64,000 nt of DNA from Paenibacillus sp. FSL R7-0337 (lineage in GTDB: Bacteria; Bacillota; Bacilli; Paenibacillales; Paenibacillaceae), in the NCBI RefSeq assembly GCF_037969875.1, contig NZ_CP150218.1, positions 7,130,001-7,194,000 on the forward strand. Direction: 5' to 3'. Position 1 is the first letter of the stretch. Every line of letters begins with the position of its first letter. Shown one piece after another: positions 50,230-57,742 of the stretch. The notes under the pieces are model-generated. The model worked only from the letters and a program-made list of their open reading frames with translations. It was not told the DNA's origin and searched no databases. The position numbers and the translations under genes are program-made.

Positions 50230-51165
50230 ATGAAGCTGCTGCTGGAGGATTACGAGGGAATCAGACGTTGGATGTACCGCAATGCCCGTCCGCTGGACCT
50301 GGCGAGATGGAGATTTCACTTCGGGGACGGCGCGGTTCCGCCGGTACTGGAAGCGCTATCCGCCTATCAGAATGAGGATGGGGGCTTCGGCCATGCCTTG
50401 GAGGCGGATGCCTGGAATCCGCATTCCACCCCGATCCAGACCGCTACGGCGGTGGAACGGCTGCTGGAGCTTGAATTTGCAGATAGCGGGCATCCGCTGG
50501 TGCAGGGAATTCTGAAATACCTGGACAGCGGTGTGGATATGGATGGCCGCACCTGGAGGAATGTCGTAGCTTCTAATAATGATTATCCTCATGCCCCCTG
50601 GTGGCATACAAGCTCAAACAGTACTTCCCACAGTATGTTTAACCCGACCGCTATTCTGGCGGGATTCATTCTGAAGGCTGCTCCGCGGGATTGCGGGCTG
50701 TATGCCACCGGACTGGAGATTGCCCGTGAGCTGACGGAGCTTTTCCTGCGTGAACCTAATATTGAGATGCACCCGCTGAAATGCGTGGACACGCTGCTGC
50801 ATTGCATCACCTGGGCGGGGCTGCAGGAGCACTTCCCCTATGTGGAGCTGCAAGAAGCCTTCAAAGTACAGAGCGCACGGCTAATCAGCCGCGATGAGGG
50901 GAATTGGAACGGGTATGGCTGCAGACCGTCAGCGTTCATCCATTCGCTGCATAGTCCCGGATACGCTGAACTGGGCGGACTGCTGCACCAGGAGCTTGAT
51001 TATCTGCTGGAGACCCGAAATGCCGCAGGTGTCTGGGAGCTGACCTGGGGCTGGGAAGGATATGAACGCGAGTATGCGATTAGTGAGAACTGGTGGAAGG
51101 GACATATCGTGATTGAGAATTTGCGGCTGCTGCGGGAATTCGGACGAATGTCGGAGCTGCTATGA
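50230..51165 (+). CDS. Alpha/alpha-toroid-like hypothetical protein
   Basis: A 311-aa soluble protein with repeated helical hairpins. QNEDGGFGHALEADAWNPHSTP and WELTWGWEGYEREYAISENWWKG resemble the QW-like Gly/Trp motifs of prenyltransferase or squalene-cyclase-type toroids, but the DXDD catalytic acids are not visible, so enzyme function is not claimed. AAGGAGA lies 6 nt before ATG 50230; TTG 50224 is less likely. Confidence 0.7.
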   Translation: MKLLLEDYEGIRRWMYRNARPLDLARWRFHFGDGAVPPVLEALSAYQNEDGGFGHALEADAWNPHSTPIQTATAVERLLELEFADSGHPLVQGILKYLDSGVDMDGRTWRNVVASNNDYPHAPWWHTSSNSTSHSMFNPTAILAGFILKAAPRDCGLYATGLEIARELTELFLREPNIEMHPLKCVDTLLHCITWAGLQEHFPYVELQEAFKVQSARLISRDEGNWNGYGCRPSAFIHSLHSPGYAELGGLLHQELDYLLETRNAAGVWELTWGWEGYEREYAISENWWKGHIVIENLRLLREFGRMSELL

Positions 51166-51215
51166 ACAGAATTGGAATGCAGCTTGGCATAAATTAAAAA
51201 AATGCAGCGCATCGT

Positions 51216-51250
51216 CAAGCCACAGCCCTCCGTACGGGAGCTGTGGCTTG
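51216..51250 (-). terminator. Terminator of the SDR gene
   Basis: CAAGCCACAGC (51216-51226) pairs with GCTGTGGCTTG (51240-51250), an 11-bp perfect stem. On the minus strand a T7 tract follows after about 13 nt; on the plus strand no T-tract follows. It lies between convergent genes. Confidence 0.6.
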
Positions 51251-51294
51251 ATCGCGTCGCGTGCCAATTGCTGCCTTGTCACAAGTAATAGCAA

Positions 51295-52152
51295 TCATGC
51301 ACCGCCGGATTGAAGGAATTCCTGCTCGTAAATGGCCCGGACATCCTTAAGGATACGGCTGCTATGCTCTATGAATTTCAGCGGTTTTACCTGATTCTTG
51401 ATCAGGAAGACACCGGACTTGCCGCTGTGTTCACCCAGAGCCGCCTGATACAGCAGGCCTGCCCCATGGGTAGGCTCGGGGAAAAACAGCCGCGTAATGG
51501 GTTTTAACCATAGCGGGATGCCGGATTTTTTGCCGCTGCGAAGGGTATTGTTGCCTCCGGGATCGCTACTTCGGATCAGGATGCCCTCCTCCGCAAGCGC
51601 CGGGGCCACCGCTTCCGTCCACAAGGACAAGGCGCGCTTGGTGTCGGCATAAGGGCCGGTCAGCATCTGAAATTTGGCCGGGTGCTTCAGGGCGGCAGGA
51701 TCGAAGCTGCGTTTCATCATGAAAGCGTTGGAGGATGTATTCACGACCGTGCGGAGCTTGCCTTTCAGCAAGAGCGGCTTCAGCTCCATTGTAATGATAT
51801 ACGGAACGACCGTCTGCAGCTCATAATGCAGCTCACGCCCTTGCTTGGAGAAGGTTAACTCCGGGAAGCTGCCGCCGGCATTATTGAACAGCAGATCAAT
51901 CTGCTTCTCATGATGATTGATGCTCTGCAGGGCACTCCGCAGTTGGGTGAAATCACTCAGGTCTGCCTTATAGATTCGAAGTTGTCTGCGGGCAAGCGCC
52001 TCACGGATCAGGGAGTCATCTTCAGCAAATGCTGAGCGGATCAGCGCGATTACCTCCCAGCCTTCATCCAGCATTCGGCGGGTTAGGGCCAGCCCGATGC
52101 CATGATTTGCCCCGGTGATCAGCGCTGTGCGGGAGTCGTGTGTTATGTTCAT
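51295..52152 (-). CDS. SDR-family oxidoreductase (retinol-dehydrogenase-like)
   Basis: A 285-aa short-chain dehydrogenase. TGANHGIGLALTRRM is the coenzyme loop, NNAGG follows at about 92, TSSNAF carries the Ser, and YADTKRAL the catalytic Tyr/Lys. The C-terminal region (LWLKPITRLFFPEPTHGAGLLYQAAL) is typical of the RDH/WWOX-like group. AAAGGAG sets ATG 52152; the open frame extends 39 codons further. It is divergent from merR and carries a MerR-type promoter, so it is probably a stress-inducible enzyme for aldehydes or similar reactive compounds (inference). Confidence 0.88.
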   Translation of the reverse strand: MNITHDSRTALITGANHGIGLALTRRMLDEGWEVIALIRSAFAEDDSLIREALARRQLRIYKADLSDFTQLRSALQSINHHEKQIDLLFNNAGGSFPELTFSKQGRELHYELQTVVPYIITMELKPLLLKGKLRTVVNTSSNAFMMKRSFDPAALKHPAKFQMLTGPYADTKRALSLWTEAVAPALAEEGILIRSSDPGGNNTLRSGKKSGIPLWLKPITRLFFPEPTHGAGLLYQAALGEHSGKSGVFLIKNQVKPLKFIEHSSRILKDVRAIYEQEFLQSGGA

Positions 52153-52194
52153 TATGATTGCTCCTTTGAATGTGAGTGGGTGAATGGTGCTCAT

Positions 52195-52223
52195 TCTATA
52201 ACTTGGAGCCGAATCCAAGTCAA
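52195..52223 (-). promoter_or_regulatory. MerR-type promoter of the SDR gene
   Basis: On the minus strand: TTGACT (52218-52223), a 17-nt spacer filled by the palindrome CTTGGATTCGGCTCCAAG (52202-52219, reading minus), then TATAGA (52195-52200). A dyad placed between -35 and -10 is the MerR activator arrangement. Confidence 0.8.
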
Positions 52224-52239
52224 GTACCGAAATTAACCG

Positions 52240-52268
52240 TTGACTTGGAGCTGACTCCAGGTTATACA
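52240..52268 (+). promoter_or_regulatory. MerR-type promoter of the merR gene
   Basis: TTGACT (52240-52245), a 17-nt spacer holding CTTGGAGCTGACTCCAGG (52244-52261), then TATACA (52263-52268). It mirrors the divergent SDR promoter; the two dyads start 42 bp apart. Confidence 0.8.
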
Positions 52269-52313
52269 ATGGTACGAAGGCACTTTTAGAGCAAGTAGAG
52301 AGGGAGTGATTCT

Positions 52314-52766
52314 ATGAGTCTGGCAGAAGCGGATCTTGTGCAGGGATATTCGATTAAGGAAACAGCGGAGCGGACAGGAATGTCTGAGGATACGATAAGG
52401 TACTACGAGAAGATTGGGCTGCTGCCCCGGGCGAAGCGCAGGGGGAACAGCCATCGCATCTATAGCGATTCGGACCTGAACCGGATGCAACTGGTGACAT
52501 GCCTCAAAAAAACAGGAATGTCGCTGGACGACATGCGGCCCTATCTTCATCTGTCTCTGGATGCAGATCTGTCGGACTATCCCGAGCTGCAAGTGATGAT
52601 TATGGATCACAGGCGTAAGATTGTCGAGCAGATCGCATCGCTGCAACAGATTGTAGACTTCATTGATGTCAAAATCGATCAGGGTAATCTGGGCCCGCAG
52701 ACCTGCGAGCTGACCGGAGACCGCAAGCAGATGCCAAGCGGACGCAAAGCCAAAGCCAAAGTATGA
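52314..52766 (+). CDS. MerR-family regulator
   Basis: A 150-aa regulator with an N-terminal MerR winged helix (YSIKETAERTGMSEDTIRYYEKIGLLPRAKR, about 12-42), a second wing and a coiled-coil dimerisation helix (about 90-125). One Cys (CLKKTGMS) lies in the DNA-binding region and another in the tail, as in AdhR/YfmP-type members that sense electrophiles; this is inference. It activates and represses from the paired divergent promoters and should regulate the SDR gene. Confidence 0.9.
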   Translation: MSLAEADLVQGYSIKETAERTGMSEDTIRYYEKIGLLPRAKRRGNSHRIYSDSDLNRMQLVTCLKKTGMSLDDMRPYLHLSLDADLSDYPELQVMIMDHRRKIVEQIASLQQIVDFIDVKIDQGNLGPQTCELTGDRKQMPSGRKAKAKV

Positions 52767-52796
52767 GGGATAAGTAGAGCAGGAGGGGATTCATTG

Positions 52797-53897
52797 ATGC
52801 CGCAGATTATTTATTCACCGTCAAAATATATTCAGGGCAACGGGGAGATTGCCAGACTGGGCAGTTACTGTCTGCAAATGGGGGATAAAGGAGCGTATGC
52901 CATAGTTGATCCTTTTATCCTCTCAAGGTATGGGCAAGAGATTAAGGACGGCTTCTTGGCCGAGCAGCTTCCCTTGATGTTGCGTGAATTCCAAGGGGAG
53001 TGCAGCCTGGTGCAGGTGGAGCAGATGGTAGCTGAGCTGAACAGGGGACAGGTGGGGACCATCGTAGGGATTGGCGGCGGCAAAACGCTGGATACAGCTA
53101 AGGCCGTCAGCCATTTCGCTAATCTGCCGGTGCTGCTGGTGCCGACAGTCGCTTCAACAGATGCACCTTGTAGCGCCTTGGCGGTTCTATATAGCGACTC
53201 TGGAGAGTTCGACCGGTATCTTCCGCTGCGCCGCAGCCCGGATCTGGTAGTTGCAGATGTGGCGATCATTGCAGGTGCTCCCGTAAGATTGCTGGCCGCC
53301 GGAATGGGCGACGCCTTGTCCACCTACTATGAAGCCCGGGCTTGCAGCCGGTCGGGAGCAGTAACCAGCACCGGAGGGACCGGGACGCTGGCGGCTCTCG
53401 CCCTGGCCCGTACCTGCCTGGATACGCTGCTTGCGGATGGGCAGCAGGCGCTGAAGGATGCCAGTGAGGGCCGTGTCACGGCTGCCGTTCATCACATCGT
53501 TGAAGCGAATATCTATCTCAGCGGGATCGGATTCGAGAGCGGAGGCTTAGCCGCCGCCCATGCCATTCATAACGGATTGACGCTGCTGGAAGAGTGCAGG
53601 CATGTACTGCACGGTGAAAAGGTGGCTTTTGCTACACTGGTGCAGCTGATCCTGGAGGGTGCGGAAGAGCCAGAGATTGCCGGAGTTGTGGAATTCTGCC
53701 GGATGGCTGGTCTGCCTGTGACCCTGGCTGCAATGGGACTGGCTGGTGTGGAGCAGGACCGGCTGCTGCTGGCTGCCGAGGCCAGCTGTAACCTGGAGAA
53801 TAGTCCGATGGGCAATATGCCGTTTGCCGTGACACCGCAGCAGGTACTGAAGGCTATGCTTGACGCTGACAGACGCGGAGCTGGAGAAATGGCATAG
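52797..53897 (+). CDS. gldA: Glycerol dehydrogenase-like iron-containing alcohol dehydrogenase
   Basis: A 366-aa group III dehydrogenase that oxidises glycerol or similar polyols with NAD. The Rossmann half has IVGIGGGKTLDTAKAV, the metal site residues fall in MGDALSTYYEA and the HAIHNGLT/HGEKVAF histidines, and ASTDAPCSALAVLY is a GldA hallmark. ATG 52797 has GGAGGGG upstream; a TTG just before it is also in frame. It follows the merR gene by 30 nt and may be part of the same inducible transcript. Confidence 0.9.
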   Translation: MPQIIYSPSKYIQGNGEIARLGSYCLQMGDKGAYAIVDPFILSRYGQEIKDGFLAEQLPLMLREFQGECSLVQVEQMVAELNRGQVGTIVGIGGGKTLDTAKAVSHFANLPVLLVPTVASTDAPCSALAVLYSDSGEFDRYLPLRRSPDLVVADVAIIAGAPVRLLAAGMGDALSTYYEARACSRSGAVTSTGGTGTLAALALARTCLDTLLADGQQALKDASEGRVTAAVHHIVEANIYLSGIGFESGGLAAAHAIHNGLTLLEECRHVLHGEKVAFATLVQLILEGAEEPEIAGVVEFCRMAGLPVTLAAMGLAGVEQDRLLLAAEASCNLENSPMGNMPFAVTPQQVLKAMLDADRRGAGEMA

Positions 53898-53970
53898 ATG
53901 CTGACAGGCCGCCCGTGCCGTATCCGCATCCCATTGTTAATAATTGCGTAAGCGCTCCGTACATATTTAG

Positions 53971-54014
53971 CCTTCGTGAGCCAAACAATGAGAACAATTG
54001 TTGAATCACGAAGG
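53971..54014 (+). promoter_or_regulatory. Hairpin overlapping the SD of the deacetylase gene
   Basis: CCTTCGTGA (53971-53979) pairs perfectly with TCACGAAGG (54006-54014). The 3' arm overlaps the SD AAGGAGGTG (54011-54019), so the structure could hide the ribosome site. Confidence 0.5.
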
Positions 54015-54026
54015 AGGTGTTCCAGT

Positions 54027-54938
54027 ATGAATATAAGCAATCACAGAGTAAAGCGTGTCCTTCTGTATTCCTTGGCCGCAGCGGTGATTATGTCTGCGGC
54101 GCTGATCCCGCCGCATGGAATGTCTGTTGCATCAGCAGACAAGACAGCTTCAGCAACAGCACCCGCACCTGCAGATAGCAGAGGGAGCAGCGTATCGGGC
54201 AACCGGACAACTGGAGATCAGCAGCAGCAGGCGCTCAGCCGTGTAGCGGTCATTATCGATGATTTCGGCAACAGCATGCGCGGGACAGAGGAAATGTTCA
54301 AGCTGCCCGTCAAAATCACCGTTGCGGTCATGCCGTTCCTGCGCTCCAGCGAACAGGATGCCCGGCGCGCCCATGAGCTGGGCTTCGATGTGCTGGTCCA
54401 TCTGCCGATGGAGCCGCGTCAGGGCAAGCCGGAATGGCTGGGACCGGGGGCCGTGCTGACCAGCATGAATGACGCCGAGGTCCGGGGGCGGGTGGAGGCT
54501 GCACTCGATAATGTGCCTTACGCGATCGGCATCAACAATCATATGGGCTCCAAGGTGACCGGAGATGAACGGGTAATGGGTATTGTGCTTGCGGTCTGCA
54601 AGGAGCGCGGTTTATTTTTCGTAGACAGCCATACCAACTATCGTTCAGTTGCGGGACGGATGGCCCGGGAGCTGGGAATGCCGCCGGTGGAGAATCATAT
54701 CTTCCTGGATGATGTGCATTCGGCAAGCCATGTAATAAAGCAGATGAAGCTTGTGCAGGAGAGGGCCTTGAGCCAAAAGTTCTGCGTCACCATCGGTCAT
54801 GTCGGCATCCAGGGCAAAGAGACCGCCGCGGGTATCCGCAGCGGCATTGCCGGAATGAAGGACAAGGTGCAATTCGTCGGCATCTCCGATCTGGTCCGTG
54901 AGGAATGGAAATGGAATTCCCGGCTTACACTTCCATAA
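54027..54938 (+). CDS. Divergent polysaccharide deacetylase family protein (secreted)
   Basis: A 303-aa exported protein. A signal peptide or anchor covers residues 8-28, followed by a Ser/Ala/Gln-rich linker, then a YibQ-type domain (about 70-290). Signatures are RVAVIIDDFGNSM, KITVAVMPFLRSSEQDARRAHELGFDVLVHLPMEP, NNHMGSKVTGDE, FFVDSHTNYRSVA and CVTIGHVG. These retain the Asp/His-type residues of NodB deacetylases in rearranged form. The target is presumably peptidoglycan or another envelope polysaccharide. AAGGAGGTG precedes ATG 54027. It converges on a CwlD-like amidase gene with a 14-nt overlap. Confidence 0.85.
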   Translation: MNISNHRVKRVLLYSLAAAVIMSAALIPPHGMSVASADKTASATAPAPADSRGSSVSGNRTTGDQQQQALSRVAVIIDDFGNSMRGTEEMFKLPVKITVAVMPFLRSSEQDARRAHELGFDVLVHLPMEPRQGKPEWLGPGAVLTSMNDAEVRGRVEAALDNVPYAIGINNHMGSKVTGDERVMGIVLAVCKERGLFFVDSHTNYRSVAGRMARELGMPPVENHIFLDDVHSASHVIKQMKLVQERALSQKFCVTIGHVGIQGKETAAGIRSGIAGMKDKVQFVGISDLVREEWKWNSRLTLP

Positions 54939-55728
54939 GGTAGGCAGCGATCCCGTTCGCAATGGCTTCGGCGATCTCTTCCTGGCCCTTCGGTGTACAG
55001 AGCTTCTCGCGGTCAGCCGGACTGCTGACAAATCCCGCCTCAACGATCACCGTTGTGGCGGTTATTTTGTTGAGCAGGTAGAAGGGCTTGCCCCGGACAG
55101 GATCATTCTTCATCCCGTAGAGCCTGTTGAGCTGATCCTGTATGGTCCGGGCCAGCAGAAAGCTGCGTCCTTCCTGGCGGTACAGGACGAGCGGACCATG
55201 CTTGGACGGGGATTTCGCCCAGTTAATATGGATGCTGACCACAACATTGGCCGGAAGGGTCTCTGCCAGCTCCTTGCGCTGGGCCAGATCGCGCAAATGC
55301 CGGGATCTGCTGCGCAGCCACAGATTCTCATCGCTGGGCGCATAATCGCCGATACGGTTCAGAATCGTATCGAAGCCGTCCGCACGCAGCAGGAGAAAGA
55401 GGCGGCGCGAGATGGCGAGGGTGATGTCCTTCTCCAGAATGCTGCCGTAAGAGGTTCCGCCGTCAATCCCCCCATGGCCGGCATCGATCAGAATGATCCG
55501 CTGATCATGGCCGAGCATATGCTGGCGCTGTCCGGGCTGTTCTGCCTGTGGATTAGTGCTAGGTGCAGCCGCGTGGATCTCTGCGGTGCCGCCTGCCGTA
55601 AGCAGGAGCAGAACGCATGCTGCGGTTATGATCCGCTTAAGCCCCCGCCCGGATCTCAGCCGGGGCTGCTCTTTTGAACGGTGGTACTGTGTAGTGCTAT
55701 AGGGCTCCAATACATTCGATTGTCTCAT
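54925..55728 (-). CDS. N-acetylmuramoyl-L-alanine amidase (CwlD-like, Amidase_3)
   Basis: A zinc-dependent amidase of 267 aa. The N-terminus is basic with a membrane helix (about 31-50). The catalytic domain (about 75-265) has IILIDAGHGGIDGGTSYG with the first zinc His, EKDITLAISRRL with the zinc Glu, VVVSIHINW with the second His, and TTVIVEAGFVSSPADREKL with the catalytic Glu. The length and motifs match CwlD, the cortex amidase needed for muramic-delta-lactam in spores; with a deacetylase next door this is attractive but unproven. The start could also be a few codons downstream. Confidence 0.88.
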   Translation of the reverse strand: MRQSNVLEPYSTTQYHRSKEQPRLRSGRGLKRIITAACVLLLLTAGGTAEIHAAAPSTNPQAEQPGQRQHMLGHDQRIILIDAGHGGIDGGTSYGSILEKDITLAISRRLFLLLRADGFDTILNRIGDYAPSDENLWLRSRSRHLRDLAQRKELAETLPANVVVSIHINWAKSPSKHGPLVLYRQEGRSFLLARTIQDQLNRLYGMKNDPVRGKPFYLLNKITATTVIVEAGFVSSPADREKLCTPKGQEEIAEAIANGIAAYLMEV

Positions 55729-55934
55729 GTGAATAACCTCCCTGCCGGAATAATCAACAGCTTCATGTACTTAATGACGGTTTATACAGGTGTAGTCTTG
55801 TTAGATTGTGCCTTAACAGCCTAACCTATACGAAGCTTCGGATTCCGGTTTAGAGATCAGAGGATTGGAGCACACTATAAGTATAAGATCAAGGGGCGGG
55901 AACCCGCCAAGCACTCACCTGGGAGGTGTAAGAG

Positions 55935-56129
55935 ATGGCATCCGGCGGAGATGATCTGGTGAAGTATATTACGGAAAAGGTAGTTGTCTACATTGAGAAT
56001 CCGGGCGCTGTCCATGCCCGGCGGAAGGCAGAAAAGCAGCCGTGGGCGGAAAAATGGTTCGGCACGCTGCCGCTCGCTTGGTCTGTCTGGCGCAGCAAAT
56101 GGAGCAGGGGCGGGGCAGGTAAGGAGTAG
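55935..56129 (+). CDS. yqzE: YqzE-family protein
   Basis: A 64-aa protein matching YqzE: DDLVKYITEKVVVYIENP at the N-terminus, a charged middle (ARRKAEKQPWAEKWFG) and PLAWSVWRSKW at the end. In B. subtilis it lies near the comG operon; its function is unknown. GGGAGGTG precedes ATG 55935. The gene stands alone, with the 51-bp repeat array just downstream. Confidence 0.85.
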   Translation: MASGGDDLVKYITEKVVVYIENPGAVHARRKAEKQPWAEKWFGTLPLAWSVWRSKWSRGGAGKE

Positions 56130-56163
56130 CGCTTCAACAGTGAGCGGGCGCTGTGTGGGCATG

Positions 56164-56430
56164 AGGTGCATAAATGCACCTGGATTCGCGGAAATCGAGC
56201 TCTTAGCGTGAATCAGGTGTATAAATGCCCCTGAATTCGGAAAAATAGGGCGGTGAGTGGAAAACAGGTGTATAAATGCCCCTGAATTTGTGAAAATTGG
56301 TAGCTACGTGCGAATCAAGTGTATAAATGCACCTGAATCCGCAGAAATCGTGCGTTGAGTGTGAATCAGGTGTACAAATGCACCTGAATTCGGAGAAAGC
56401 GGACGTTGAGTTAAATTCAGATGTATAAGC
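56164..56430. repeat. 51-bp tandem repeat array, 5.2 copies
   Basis: Units start at 56164, 56215, 56266, 56317, 56368 and 56419 (partial), exactly 51 bp apart. Each opens with AGGTGTATAAATGCMCCT; the first unit is the perfect inverted repeat AGGTGCAT-AA-ATGCACCT. The minus strand is open through the array (56203-56466) and reads as a 17-residue repeat, for example FRGIYTPVFHSPPYFSE. The array ends exactly where the hairpin at 56431 begins. Confidence 0.9.
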
Positions 56431-56481
56431 AAACAGCCTTCCCAAGTGGCGCCGTTCAGACGGCACCCGGGAAGGCTGTTT
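56431..56481. terminator. Large hairpin next to the repeat array
   Basis: AAACAGCCTTCCC (56431-56443) pairs perfectly with GGGAAGGCTGTTT (56469-56481), with inner pairing GGCGCCG/CGGCACC. No strong T-tract follows on either side. It is the likely end of the minus-strand gene 56514-57590. Confidence 0.6.
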
Positions 56482-56513
56482 CAGTATGGAGCAGGAATTC
56501 TGTCAGTACCAGT

Positions 56514-57590
56514 CTACCGGCTTGAACCGGGCAGAACAGCAGAGCCCAGCGTGGCTCCCCCGGGCAGCGGTACCGGCAGCTTGTGGAGGGTTCCGGCCTT
56601 CTGTAGGGCGCTAAGCGGGAGGTAACGAATGCCACCAGGACCCGAGGCAGCATAGACTACGGCTGCTTCGGTGCTCCCTTGGTCACGGGAAGCGCCTGGC
56701 TTCAGCCAGCTCTGGCTGCCTGTGATCATGAATGGCGCTCCCAGCGTGTCGTTGTGCCCCGGGGACTGGAAGGCGAGACTGCCCCGCTCTTGAAGCAGAG
56801 CGCGCAGGCTTGCTCCGTTCAGCGTCTTCAGCCCGGGTGCAGTCAGCCACAGGAGATCGGCATACGGGTCATCCTCTCCGCCGCTACGTAGAGCGGGCTG
56901 GGGAGTGTGCGCCTGACCCGGACCGGAGGACAGCATGGCAGAGGCTTCCGGTGCAGCATTAAGAATATGCTCAGCCTGGGTCTGACTCCAGGGCAGTGTC
57001 TCCAGGACAGCAGCATTCAGATACAGCGTTCTGTTCTCCGTAGTGATTCTCCAGACAGGCAGCATTGGAGCATAGAGCGCCGTAACCCCGATGGCACCTG
57101 AAGAATTAGAGGGTATCAGTCCTTGCTGCACCAGATACTGGCGCAGTTCAGTCATACTATAAGGGAGGCCATCGGTTCCAGCTCCGTATTCGCTAAGCAG
57201 ATAGCCGCCCTGATCCGCAGCGGAGATAACGAGATAGCCGATCCGCTGACCGCTGTGCATCACATTGACCAGCCAGCTGCGCGTTCCCGGACCAAGAGGG
57301 TAGACCTCCGTGCCGGCATCCTTCCATTCCTTAAAAGGAGCATTCGCTGAGAGCTGATTAATCGTCTGCCGGGTGAAGGCCTGCAGCGTTTCCGGCGCTG
57401 GAATCGGCTTCATTTCAAGTCCCGGAAGAACCTCCTGCGTGACGGCCTGCGTCACGGTCGTCCGGCTGGCTTGTGACGCTAATGCCTGAGGAGAAGAGGC
57501 GCTCGCAGCCAGCAGAGTCAGTCCGAGAATCAGACAGAGGAGCAGGCGGCCGCGCCGCCGGGAGCTCTTCTGCCTTGCAGTGATATTCAT
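56514..57590 (-). CDS. Secreted hypothetical protein
   Basis: A 358-aa exported protein of unknown family. A basic n-region (RQKSSRRRGR) and hydrophobic core end near an ALASQAS-type cleavage site (about residue 40). The mature part contains beta-rich regions (GQRIGYLVISAADQGGYLLSEYG, VWRITTENRTLYLNAAVLETLPW) and Pro/Gly/Ser-rich loops. GAAAGGTGA sets ATG 57590, not the upstream GTG 57602, which lies inside the SD. It is monocistronic between the 51-bp array and yqhG. Confidence 0.75.
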   Translation of the reverse strand: MNITARQKSSRRRGRLLLCLILGLTLLAASASSPQALASQASRTTVTQAVTQEVLPGLEMKPIPAPETLQAFTRQTINQLSANAPFKEWKDAGTEVYPLGPGTRSWLVNVMHSGQRIGYLVISAADQGGYLLSEYGAGTDGLPYSMTELRQYLVQQGLIPSNSSGAIGVTALYAPMLPVWRITTENRTLYLNAAVLETLPWSQTQAEHILNAAPEASAMLSSGPGQAHTPQPALRSGGEDDPYADLLWLTAPGLKTLNGASLRALLQERGSLAFQSPGHNDTLGAPFMITGSQSWLKPGASRDQGSTEAAVVYAASGPGGIRYLPLSALQKAGTLHKLPVPLPGGATLGSAVLPGSSR

Positions 57591-57742
57591 AGGTTCAGTC
57601 ACCTTTCCTGTTCTTGAGGGAATTTACGCTTCTTACTGTTCATTGTAGGGGACAAGCCCTGAAAAGGCTGTTGCTTGCTGTCGCGGCCAGCGGCGCGAGT
57701 TTCGCTGTTTTTTTGCCTGCTTTTAGCGGACCAGGTCGCATT

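Noticed and set aside
56203..56466. 87-codon minus-strand ORF through the 51-bp array as a protein gene
   Set aside because: Its start lies inside the hairpin at 56431-56481 and has no SD; coding potential is left as a question in the findings.
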